Below, piece by piece: positions 51,866 through 59,497 of a stretch of 64,000 bases of DNA (positions within the stretch are counted from its first letter, which is position 1; every line of letters starts with the position of its first letter). Where the stretch lies: contig JAAWWE010000008.1 of the NCBI GenBank assembly GCA_021404525.1, positions 1 through 64,000 of the forward strand. Reading direction: 5' to 3'. The translations under genes and the position numbers were made by a program. Below the pieces are notes generated by a model. It ran no database searches. It was not told the DNA's origin and saw nothing but the letters and a program-made list of their open reading frames with translations. The DNA comes from Rhodobiaceae bacterium. GTDB taxonomy: Bacteria; Pseudomonadota; Alphaproteobacteria; Parvibaculales; Parvibaculaceae.

Positions 51866-51880
51866 GAACAAAACAAGAAC
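51866..51880. promoter_or_regulatory. SOS (LexA) box of imuB-dnaE2
   Basis: GAAC-AAAACAA-GAAC, on the minus strand GTTC-N7-GTTC, a perfect alphaproteobacterial LexA operator, 48 bases upstream of imuB. It also lies 80 bases upstream of the divergent lipoprotein gene, so it could affect that gene as well. Confidence 0.85.
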
Positions 51881-51960
51881 ATTAGAGTGTGCCGGAAAGT
51901 GTGACTGAAGGCGAGTCAGTTTTCACGTATGCTTAACGAGTGTTCTGTTTGGAGGCCTAT

Positions 51961-52218
51961 ATGACCTGTTTAAAACCCGTTTTCGCCCTCAGCATCGCTG
52001 CTTTGTTGCTCGCCGCCTGTTCCACCGCAGAAGACCGCGCCCGAGAACAAGCACTTCAGGACCGTGCCGATGACAGGCACTGCCGGGAACTGGGCTTCGA
52101 ACCGGATACAGAACCTTATGGAAACTGCCGCCTGAAACTGAAGGAAATCCGAGCCTCTCAAGAAGCCCCAGACCATCCGAACTTCGGCGTGGGGGTCGGC
52201 ATCGGCATTGGATTGTGA
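51961..52218 (+). CDS. Small lipoprotein A of an imuA-imuB spacer pair
   Basis: An 85-residue protein with a lipoprotein signal peptide (FALSIAALLLAAC lipobox). The mature part has C-R-ELGFEPDTEPYGNCRLKLKEIR and ends in a glycine repeat, FGVGVGIGIGL. Shine-Dalgarno GGAGG 5 bases before the ATG; a start 7 codons upstream is less likely. The next gene is a paralogue, 3 bases away. The family is unknown to me; probably an outer-membrane lipoprotein. Confidence 0.85.
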   Translation: MTCLKPVFALSIAALLLAACSTAEDRAREQALQDRADDRHCRELGFEPDTEPYGNCRLKLKEIRASQEAPDHPNFGVGVGIGIGL

Positions 52219-52221
52219 GCC

Positions 52222-52509
52222 ATGAGAATTCTAGCCATAGCTTTATGCATCACTGGCGGCCTTGCCTTAAGCGCCTGTACAACACCTGAGCAGCGGGCCG
52301 CCCAGGCTGCGGCTCAACGCAATGCAGACGAAGCGGAATGCACAACTTTGGGCTTCCAACCCCAAACAGAAGCCTTCGCTGATTGCCTCTTACGCCTGCG
52401 GGAAATTCGAAGCGAGAACGCTAAAACGCGAGCGCTGAACAATGCCCGCCGCGACCCGTTCTGGCCCTGGTATAGATCGCGCTACAGATACCCTTATCGG
52501 TATTGGTAA
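52222..52509 (+). CDS. Small lipoprotein B of an imuA-imuB spacer pair
   Basis: A 95-residue protein with a lipobox (GGLALSAC) and the same motif as lipoprotein A (C-TTLGFQPQTEAFADCLLRLREIR), followed by a tail rich in Arg, Tyr and Trp (FWPWYRSRYRYPYRYW). The two cysteines of the motif could form a disulphide. It is co-transcribed with lipoprotein A and convergent with imuA, 10 bases away. Confidence 0.85.
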   Translation: MRILAIALCITGGLALSACTTPEQRAAQAAAQRNADEAECTTLGFQPQTEAFADCLLRLREIRSENAKTRALNNARRDPFWPWYRSRYRYPYRYW

Positions 52510-52519
52510 CAACCCAAGA

Positions 52520-53353
52520 CTACGTTCCGTATACGGAGACCTTCTCTGACAAGGGAAGAGGCACGGCAACAGAAGGCTGATCATCTCCTCCTCGGTTCTG
52601 TTCAGACATACTAGAAACAAAACTGCCCACTGAGGCATCCCAGGCAAGCTCTGACAGGAAGGGCCGCCCCCCTTTGCACTTCTCCAGATCAACCTGCCAG
52701 CTGGGCCGATTGATGGCGTGCAGACTCCCCTCCTCCACTGTTGATGCCGCCGAAACACACCACCGCGTGAGCGCTGCACTGGGGCTTACAAGCTCACCAA
52801 ATCCGCGCATCAGAATAAGCGGGGTGCCCGCATCTTCAGCCGCCAGGTGCAGCCGTCTGCTGGCACGCAAATTAAAATGCCGGGAAGCGGCGGGCACTTC
52901 ACCAACAACCGCAGCGAACACACCAGCCCGAACACATTCCTCCAAGGCCCATAACATGTCCGGCTCCCGCGCCGGGTTCACCAGCAGAAGATGGCTTGGA
53001 TCAATCCCAAACCCTGCGAGGCCCGGACCATAAAGCGCCCCCATGTCATAGGCACCCCAACTTTGCTGGCACCAGGCAATCAACCTGTCCTTCCCGCTTG
53101 GCATACCACCTGCACAAGTCGCACGCGTCGCCAAAGCCGCGGCAAACCCAATGGCCGCTCCCATATCGCCATAGGAGGTCGCCCGCACCTCATGCACGCC
53201 ACGCCGGGCCAGACCACCCCCCGGCAGCTGCCTGTCCACATCGTCCAGACCGAGCTGAAACCGCCCCTCTTCCTCTTGAAAAGGTGGGGTTTCCAGCGCC
53301 GCAATCTGCGACCGCAGACCGGCCATCAGTTCTGTTTTCTTTAGGGACTGCAT
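52520..53353 (-). CDS. imuA: SOS mutagenesis protein ImuA
   Basis: ImuA is a RecA-like accessory protein of the DnaE2/ImuB mutasome. The 277-residue protein starts MQSLKKTELMAGLRSQIAALE, with GLDDVDRQLPGGGLARRGVHEVRATSYGDMGAAIGFAAALATRA, the RecA/SulA-like region. I chose the ATG at 53353 over the TTG four codons upstream. An SOS box lies 15 bases upstream of the start. In most genomes it is directly followed by imuB; here 1.5 kb with two divergent lipoprotein genes intervene. Confidence 0.9.
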   Translation of the reverse strand: MQSLKKTELMAGLRSQIAALETPPFQEEEGRFQLGLDDVDRQLPGGGLARRGVHEVRATSYGDMGAAIGFAAALATRATCAGGMPSGKDRLIAWCQQSWGAYDMGALYGPGLAGFGIDPSHLLLVNPAREPDMLWALEECVRAGVFAAVVGEVPAASRHFNLRASRRLHLAAEDAGTPLILMRGFGELVSPSAALTRWCVSAASTVEEGSLHAINRPSWQVDLEKCKGGRPFLSELAWDASVGSFVSSMSEQNRGGDDQPSVAVPLPLSEKVSVYGT

Positions 53354-53358
53354 ACCAC

Positions 53359-53393
53359 TAGCCAAATGTTCTCTTTATGTTCTCATTTGGCTA
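53359..53393. promoter_or_regulatory. SOS (LexA) box of imuA inside a long inverted repeat
   Basis: The operator GTTC-TCTTTAT-GTTC (53368-53382) is perfect. It is flanked by the inverted repeat TAGCCAAATG (53359-53368) and CATTTGGCTA (53384-53393), 10-bp arms. The imuA start codon is 15 bases to the left. Confidence 0.85.
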
Positions 53394-53411
53394 TATGAGA
53401 GTCAAGGCAGG

Positions 53412-54161
53412 CTAGAGAACAGCCTTCCGGGCGAGCATGGTCACCTGTCCCTGTTCAACAGATGAATGCACGATCTCAAAACCGGCTGCTTTCAAGCGCG
53501 CCCGAACATCTGGTTCGCCCAGCCGCAGCTTGGGATAGGAGCTCTTATGGAGCACCCAGCCATCTGCTTCTCGTCGATGAATAAGATCATGAACCTCAAC
53601 CCTGTCGCCCCGGTCCTCCAGGAAACAGGTCATGATCCGGTCCTCCGTCTGCGCAACAGGGATAAACCGGTCAACACCTTCCAGCACATGGGTCAGATCC
53701 CGAAACCCCAGCAAAAGCTGTCCACGGAGGCCAAGCACGTGATGGACTTCACCAAGGAAGCGGTCGACATCTTCAAAAGACCGGAGATGAGGGAGCGTGT
53801 CGCCTAAACAGACAGCAAGCTCAAACCCAGGAAAAACAACACCCTGAAGCTTCGTGATATCCCCCAGTACCGCATGAACGGCAGAGCCCTCGGTCCGTCG
53901 CCTCAACTCGTCCAACAGCGCTTCAGACTGATCAACCGCGGTTACCTGATACCCGATCTTCGTGAGCGCCACACTGTGCATGCCAGGTCCACAGCCAAGA
54001 TCCAACGCCCGAGCCCGCCCGCTCTCACATTCAAGATCAAGCCCACAGAACAGGCCCTTGTCCGCCCGTACGCGGGCGTCAAAGTCTCCGACCATTGTCA
54101 GATAATCCGCTGCGAGTAGATCACGATAATGACTGGCCACATCGCTCATAATATTTTCCAT
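53412..54161 (-). CDS. SAM-dependent methyltransferase, class I
   Basis: A 249-residue protein with motif I ALDLGCGPGMHSVALTKIGYQVTAVDQSEALLDELRRR and motif-II/III-like FELAVCLGDTLPHLRSFEDVDRFLGEVHHVLGLRGQLLLGF. This is the class I methyltransferase fold; substrate not evident. The start is uncertain: ATG at 54161 or the ATG four codons later (54149), which has GGA at better distance. It stands alone between imuA and the chemoreceptor. Confidence 0.85.
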   Translation of the reverse strand: MENIMSDVASHYRDLLAADYLTMVGDFDARVRADKGLFCGLDLECESGRARALDLGCGPGMHSVALTKIGYQVTAVDQSEALLDELRRRTEGSAVHAVLGDITKLQGVVFPGFELAVCLGDTLPHLRSFEDVDRFLGEVHHVLGLRGQLLLGFRDLTHVLEGVDRFIPVAQTEDRIMTCFLEDRGDRVEVHDLIHRREADGWVLHKSSYPKLRLGEPDVRARLKAAGFEIVHSSVEQGQVTMLARKAVL

Positions 54162-54456
54162 ATAAAGACTTGCTTATGTCTTTATACTAAAAATATTAGT
54201 CGTTGCAACTGAACCACGCATGGTGAAACGCGAATGTCTGGTTCGATCGATTTTTCTCTCGCGTCCCCACAAACTCAAAGCATGGACGTCATAACCAATT
54301 GAATTAATTAGATTTTTCAATCCAAATTGATTAGTTCTCATTTTCTGTTGAAGGTTCCATGGTAAAATATTCCGCGCCACACGCCTTTAGTTTTATCTAA
54401 AAAACAAATATTTCAGCTCATGCTCACCCGGCAATCAGATTTATCCGGGTGGTCAC
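54162..54456. promoter_or_regulatory. AT-rich gap and leader of the chemoreceptor gene
   Basis: This 295-bp gap is AT-rich compared with the rest of the window. Directly before the chemoreceptor ATG is an inverted repeat CACCCGG (54425-54431) and CCGGGTG (54445-54451) with a 13-nt loop. The right arm overlaps the likely ribosome-binding site, so the hairpin could limit translation. No sigma-54 promoter with correct spacing was found. Confidence 0.45.
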
Positions 54457-56865
54457 ATGTTCAATCTCTCTCTTTCCAAAAAGCTCCCGCTCATCATCGG
54501 CAGCTTGGCAGCTTCAGCCGCGATAGCAGCGGGAATCGTAGGCTTTATCGAAGGACGCATCGCAGTTCGCACCGCGACAGAAGACAAACTTGCCGCGATC
54601 GTCAACAGTCGCGCAACGTCACTTGAACAATGGTATCACGCGATTGAAGGCGACCTTTCTGTGCAATCAGAGAACCCACTCGTGCATGAAGCTTTGTATG
54701 ATTTCAAAACCGCATGGGACGAGATGGGCACAACGGCAGAGACAAGCCTTCAGGACCTCTACATCACGTCAAACCCCCACCCCACCGGAAGCAAAGATGA
54801 GCTGGATTTTGCATCCGATGGTTCCACCTATTCGATGGTCCACAGGCAGTACCACCCTTACTTCCGATCCTTTCTTCGCGATCGTGGCTATTACGACATC
54901 TTTCTTTTCGATGTTGATGGCAACCTGATCTACACCGTATTCAAAGAGCTGGACTACGCGACCAATCTCAACAGCGGAAAATATGCAGAAACTGACCTCG
55001 GCAATGCCTTTCGCGCCGCCAGAGACAGCGCAAAGCGAGGTTCTCAAACCTACTTCGATTTTAAGCCCTATGCACCAAGTCACGGTGCCCCGGCAGCTTT
55101 CATCTCCACCCCCCTTCTCAATGAGGTCGGAGAGTTCAACGGCGTCCTGGTTTTTCAGATGCCGATCGACACGCTCAATACGCTTATGAACCAGTCTGAT
55201 GGTCTAGGCCAAACCGGCGAAACCTATGCAGTAGGTGAAGACCGCTTAATGCGCAGCGACTCCAGGTTTTCTGAAGACTCAACAATCCTTGTCAGAACCA
55301 TTGAGACGGAAACCGCGGAAGCCGCTTTGAATGGAAACAACGGAATTGCACATACGCTCGACTATCGCGGCAACCAGGTTCTAAGTGCTTATACCTCCGT
55401 TAATCTGGGAGGTAGCATCTGGGCAGTAATCGCCGATCAGGACGAAACCGAGGTAATGGCGCTGGTAGACGGGTTGCTGGTCACCCTGATTCAGGTAATC
55501 GGACTCGGCGTCCTTATTCTGGCCGGTATCGGCATCTGGGTCGGACGTTCGACCACCAAACCTATCCTTGCTATGGCCAAGACCATGGGCGACATCGCCG
55601 AAGGCGATACGGAACAGAAGATCCCCGGTCGCGACCGCGCTGATGAGTTGGGCAAAATGGCCGCAGCAGTAGACGTATTCCGTCTTGGTTTGCTGGAAGC
55701 CAGCAGATTGCGTGAAGAACAGGAAAACGAACGGCTCGCCGCCCGTGAAGACATAAAAAAGGCCATCCAAAATATGGCTGAGCAGGTGGAAGACAGCACG
55801 GCGTCGCTCATTGAGGATGTGTCAAAAGCAATGAGCACCGCGTCAGACGCTTCGCATGCGATGGATACATCCGCGCGGCGCGTAAAAGAGGACTCCCAAC
55901 GCGTCGCCGCGGCAGCAGAGGAATCTCAGGCGAGCCTTGGAACAGTGTCTCAAGCCGCAGAAGGTCTGGCGAACTCCATTCGAGAGATCAGCTCAGAAAT
56001 GGGGGAGTCACTCGCCGCGACAAACGAAGCCGTATCCGCCGGCGACGACGCAAAAATGAAAATCACCTCGCTATCGGATTCAGTCGTCAAGATCAGCGAT
56101 GTCGTGGAAGTCATCACCGGCATTGCCGAGCAGACTAACCTGCTCGCTTTGAACGCAACAATTGAAGCAGCGCGCGCCGGTGAATCCGGCAAAGGGTTTG
56201 CGGTCGTCGCATCCGAAGTCAAAGACCTTGCGAACCAGACAGCAAAATCAACTGAAGAAATCGGTGTCCAGATCTCAGAGATTCAGCAATCAACACAAGA
56301 AGCTGTTCAGTCCTTCTCAAACATCACAGATGCGCTAGCTCGGGTTCAGTCCGTGGCAGAGACAATTGCCGACTCTGTAGAGAAACAAAATACCGCAACC
56401 GAAGAGATCGCAGCAACGGCGGAAGAAACGAAACGTGCCTCGGATGAAGTTGCGCAGAGTGTCACATCTGTGTCTGGCGAGGCCGGCAAAACCAGCGACA
56501 TGACCCAGGAACTAAACCAAGTCATCGACTCGGTGACGGCAATGGTTAGTAAGCTCGGCAGCAATCTGGTGAAAGTCGTTCGGACTTCTACCTCTGAAGC
56601 AGACCGGCGTTTAAGTGGCCGGGTTGCAGACACATCCCCCTGTGATTTGGTCGTAGATGGCGTCACCTACAAAACATCGCTTTCTGACCTGACATCGACA
56701 GGTGCACGGGTGAAACGTCCGAGCGGCATCCAGACAACGATGGGGAATCTGATATTCATGTGCCCCAGTCACAACATTCAGTGTGACGCCAGCATTGTAG
56801 AATCAGGTGACATGTTCATTCGTCTGCGTTTTCTGGAAACACAAAACGTGAAGCAGGTGGCTTAG
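54457..56865 (+). CDS. Methyl-accepting chemotaxis protein with C-terminal PilZ domain
   Basis: An 802-residue chemoreceptor. TM1 lies at about 9-30; a large periplasmic sensor (about 31-325) has Cache-like strands ([42 protein letters not shown]); TM2 follows ([17 protein letters not shown]), then HAMP, and the signalling hairpin has [41 protein letters not shown]. The last 85 residues look like a PilZ domain: the RRLSGR string and [10 protein letters not shown] (the RxxxR and D/NxSxxG pattern that binds c-di-GMP). Such fusions are known in Azospirillum Tlp1. It is convergent with the flavin oxidoreductase gene. Confidence 0.85.
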   Translation: MFNLSLSKKLPLIIGSLAASAAIAAGIVGFIEGRIAVRTATEDKLAAIVNSRATSLEQWYHAIEGDLSVQSENPLVHEALYDFKTAWDEMGTTAETSLQDLYITSNPHPTGSKDELDFASDGSTYSMVHRQYHPYFRSFLRDRGYYDIFLFDVDGNLIYTVFKELDYATNLNSGKYAETDLGNAFRAARDSAKRGSQTYFDFKPYAPSHGAPAAFISTPLLNEVGEFNGVLVFQMPIDTLNTLMNQSDGLGQTGETYAVGEDRLMRSDSRFSEDSTILVRTIETETAEAALNGNNGIAHTLDYRGNQVLSAYTSVNLGGSIWAVIADQDETEVMALVDGLLVTLIQVIGLGVLILAGIGIWVGRSTTKPILAMAKTMGDIAEGDTEQKIPGRDRADELGKMAAAVDVFRLGLLEASRLREEQENERLAAREDIKKAIQNMAEQVEDSTASLIEDVSKAMSTASDASHAMDTSARRVKEDSQRVAAAAEESQASLGTVSQAAEGLANSIREISSEMGESLAATNEAVSAGDDAKMKITSLSDSVVKISDVVEVITGIAEQTNLLALNATIEAARAGESGKGFAVVASEVKDLANQTAKSTEEIGVQISEIQQSTQEAVQSFSNITDALARVQSVAETIADSVEKQNTATEEIAATAEETKRASDEVAQSVTSVSGEAGKTSDMTQELNQVIDSVTAMVSKLGSNLVKVVRTSTSEADRRLSGRVADTSPCDLVVDGVTYKTSLSDLTSTGARVKRPSGIQTTMGNLIFMCPSHNIQCDASIVESGDMFIRLRFLETQNVKQVA

Positions 56866-56880
56866 GAGCTCTGCCGCCGG

Positions 56881-57957
56881 CTAGCCCTCAACAAACCCAG
56901 GCCATTGGCCCATATAGTCGACAAACTTGTCACTCAGCCCCTGCTCATTGAGATAAGCCGCGGTGACTGGAATCTTGACCGGCTCAAATGAGGCATCAGC
57001 CGCAAGCTTGTTGGGAAAATCGTGGGTCAATATAGCGGCGCGCCCGAGCAGAACAAAATCACACCCTTGATCCAGACAGGCCTGCGCATCTTCCGGGCGG
57101 GCTATTTTTCCCGCAACACCCAGCCGCACATCGCCCCGGTCCAACTCGGTGAAATAGTGCATAAGCTTCTTGCCTTTGAACTCTTCGTCCGTTGGTTCTT
57201 TGAAAACATTCCAGAGCGACATATCCAGATAGTCAATCTTGTCTTCGCGCATCAGACGCTGCGCAACGTCAACAATCTCATTGAGCTTGAGGTCGAACCG
57301 TTCAGGCGACAACCGGACGCCTAGCTGAAAGTCTGCGCCGCACCGCGCACGAATACCATCGATAACGTCGAACAGAGGGCGCGACCGGTTTTCCAGCGCC
57401 CCACCATATTTATCATCCCGCTGATTTACACCGGGGCTTAGAAATTGGCACAATATATAGCCATGGGCGCCGTGGAGCTCGACACCGTCAAACCCTGCTT
57501 TCTCTGCTCGTTCAGCCGCAACGATAAAGTCTTCAATCAGCTGGTCCACTTCCGCGGTGGACAATGCGCGCGCTCCAAACTCTTCATTGTCTGAAGGGCA
57601 GCGAGGTTTCTCACCTATCAACTCTTCAGGAGAACGCATGCCCGCGTGATGGAGCTGCACCACAGCAATGCTATCCTGACTTTTTATTGCCGTTGCGAGA
57701 CGCGTCAGTCCCTCCAGATGATCATCGGAAAAAATACCAAGCTGCCCCGGAAAGCCCTGCCCAACCGCCTGCACATGCGCCGCACAGGTCATTGTCAGGC
57801 CAAAGCCGCCTTCAGCCCGCATGGTGAGCCACCGAAACTCTTCCTCTGACAGGCGCCCATCTTCATAACTTTGAGTATTTGTAAGAGGTGCGAGCATGAA
57901 GCGGTTCTTCATGACAGGTCCCCGCGTGAAAGACAGCGGTTCAAACAGATCAGTCAT
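56881..57957 (-). CDS. Old Yellow Enzyme family flavin oxidoreductase
   Basis: An FMN-dependent NAD(P)H oxidoreductase that reduces activated C=C bonds. The 358-residue protein has MTDLFEPLSF, VVQLHHAGMRS, GFDGVELHGAHGYILCQFLSPGVNQRDDKYGGALENRSRPLFDVIDGIRARCG and FVLLGRAAILTHDFPNK. The ATG at 57957 was chosen; an ATG one codon earlier is equally possible. It is preceded by the methyltransferase gene, 35 bases upstream, on the same strand. Confidence 0.9.
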   Translation of the reverse strand: MTDLFEPLSFTRGPVMKNRFMLAPLTNTQSYEDGRLSEEEFRWLTMRAEGGFGLTMTCAAHVQAVGQGFPGQLGIFSDDHLEGLTRLATAIKSQDSIAVVQLHHAGMRSPEELIGEKPRCPSDNEEFGARALSTAEVDQLIEDFIVAAERAEKAGFDGVELHGAHGYILCQFLSPGVNQRDDKYGGALENRSRPLFDVIDGIRARCGADFQLGVRLSPERFDLKLNEIVDVAQRLMREDKIDYLDMSLWNVFKEPTDEEFKGKKLMHYFTELDRGDVRLGVAGKIARPEDAQACLDQGCDFVLLGRAAILTHDFPNKLAADASFEPVKIPVTAAYLNEQGLSDKFVDYMGQWPGFVEG

Positions 57958-57992
57958 CATTCTTCCAGATTTTTGGTGAAAACTCGGCGATA

Positions 57993-58619
57993 TCAGGCTT
58001 CCTGCGCCCGACCCCAATAATTGAAGCCCGCGAAACGCGGCGTGTCAGGCAGGTACATGGTTTCGAGGTCTTTGACCTTAAAGCCACCCTCTTCCAGCAA
58101 TGTCGGAATCTTTCGATTCACGTGACAGCCACCAGCGATCCGTTTCCAGAAAGGATTGATACGGTTCTGCCATTGCTGAACCTCTGGATCTGGAGCAAAT
58201 CCATGCTCCAGGAAAATCAGGTTCCCGCCAGGACGTAAAACGCGACGCATTCCTTCCAGCGCAGTCCGGGTGTCTGGAATAGTGCAAAGAGAATAGGTTA
58301 CAAGCACCGTATCCACAGAATTTGCCTCTAGAGGAATCTCCTCACCGGGCAGGCCGATAAATTCAACGTCAAAGCCCAGGCCTTCAGCCCGCGCACCTGC
58401 GATCTTCCAACTTTCTTCGGAAGGGTCGAGACCGATCACCCGCTCAATCCGTGAGGGATCATAATGCTCAAGATTAAGGCCCGTGCCGATACCAATTTCG
58501 AGCACACGACCTTCCGCCATGGGCACGACTTTTTTGCGCTGATAGGAAATTGGCTTAGCCCCGCAGGCAAACTTGCTGTTTATGATCCGAGGGACAATAT
58601 ACTTCTCGTAGAAACCCAT
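57993..58619 (-). CDS. SAM-dependent methyltransferase, UbiE-like
   Basis: A 208-residue protein with VLEIGIGTGLNLEHYDPSRIERVIGLDPSE, VDTVLVTYSLCTIPDTRTALEGMRRVLRPGGNLIFLEHG and C-terminal FKVKDLETMYLPDTPRFAGFNYWGRA, the pattern of small methyltransferases acting on quinones or phospholipids. The ATG at 58619 has GGGAGAG upstream; the open frame continues 44 codons further but without support. Same-strand neighbours are the Old Yellow Enzyme (downstream) and the unrecognised gene (upstream). Confidence 0.85.
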   Translation of the reverse strand: MGFYEKYIVPRIINSKFACGAKPISYQRKKVVPMAEGRVLEIGIGTGLNLEHYDPSRIERVIGLDPSEESWKIAGARAEGLGFDVEFIGLPGEEIPLEANSVDTVLVTYSLCTIPDTRTALEGMRRVLRPGGNLIFLEHGFAPDPEVQQWQNRINPFWKRIAGGCHVNRKIPTLLEEGGFKVKDLETMYLPDTPRFAGFNYWGRAQEA

Positions 58620-58668
58620 CTGCTCTCTCCCAATATTGATGGTCAGAGTATAAGCGCAAATGGGGGGC

Positions 58669-59463
58669 CTAGCGCCAGTCCGATACACCAAAGCGGAGCA
58701 GACGATTCTCGGCGATGTGCCCAACGCAACGTCCACGCCCCCGTAGCGCAAGCACGCCCATCCGAACCAAATTGGCTTGTCTCAAGGGTGAAAGGACCCG
58801 AACGCCTTTGGAAAGCGCATCCCAGATATCCTCCGTGGCCGGTATCACCTGCTTTTTCGCCCTGTCTGGAAGGTCTACAGAGTCAGCAATCAGAATGGCG
58901 CTGAGCGCAGCCTCGACGCTGGACCGCGCATAGACAGCCACAATATCAGCATCACCATCTGCGCTGTCAGGCACCCGTCGCCCGGCCACAGCGATTCCCC
59001 CCTTTACAGCACCGGGTCGCAAACCCCGGATCATTTCAAGCCACAGGGCACCTCTTTGCTCAGATGGAACATCCAGCACCGCATCAAAGCCGATGTTGAA
59101 AGCGCCACATTCACCACTGACAACATAGGCAGACGTCAAACTTGCTCCCTCGCCCATATGCCGGACAGTCTGGTCCGCTAGTGCGCCAACGACAGCATAT
59201 CGCGCCGCCGCTACAGAATGTTCAGGGTGGCCTGCATGAACAGCCGTTCGAGCTGCCTCCAACGCAGTCCGCGCCGCTTCACTGCGGGGCAACACGTCCA
59301 GATGCCCCTGACCAATGAGATGCATATCACCGTCAGCATCTGCCGCAGCTTGCCGGAGGAATTTGGCACCCGCCGCAACGGCACTGTCCGCCTCAGGGCC
59401 GCCCTCAGAGCTAGCGCCCAGGTGATACATCGCACCAAAAATTTCGACTGATGTCGTACTCAC
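58669..59463 (-). CDS. Unrecognised 264-residue protein (perhaps ApbE/UPF0280-like)
   Basis: I do not recognise this protein with certainty. It has LIGQGHLDVLPRSEAARTALEAARTAV, VVGALADQTVRHMGEGASLTSAYVVSGECGAFNIGFDAVLDV, GGIAVAGRRVPDSADGDADIVAVYA and AALSAILIADSVDLPDRA. The order HLD, AD..M, AYV..G, GIA..G, AA..IA.SVD resembles UPF0280 proteins, relatives of ApbE flavin transferases. GTG start with AGGTGAG. It starts 34 bases after the PHP gene and so shares its operon. Confidence 0.45.
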   Translation of the reverse strand: MSTTSVEIFGAMYHLGASSEGGPEADSAVAAGAKFLRQAAADADGDMHLIGQGHLDVLPRSEAARTALEAARTAVHAGHPEHSVAAARYAVVGALADQTVRHMGEGASLTSAYVVSGECGAFNIGFDAVLDVPSEQRGALWLEMIRGLRPGAVKGGIAVAGRRVPDSADGDADIVAVYARSSVEAALSAILIADSVDLPDRAKKQVIPATEDIWDALSKGVRVLSPLRQANLVRMGVLALRGRGRCVGHIAENRLLRFGVSDWR

Positions 59464-59497
59464 ATCTCACCTGCCAGCCACCACACGAAAACCTGGC

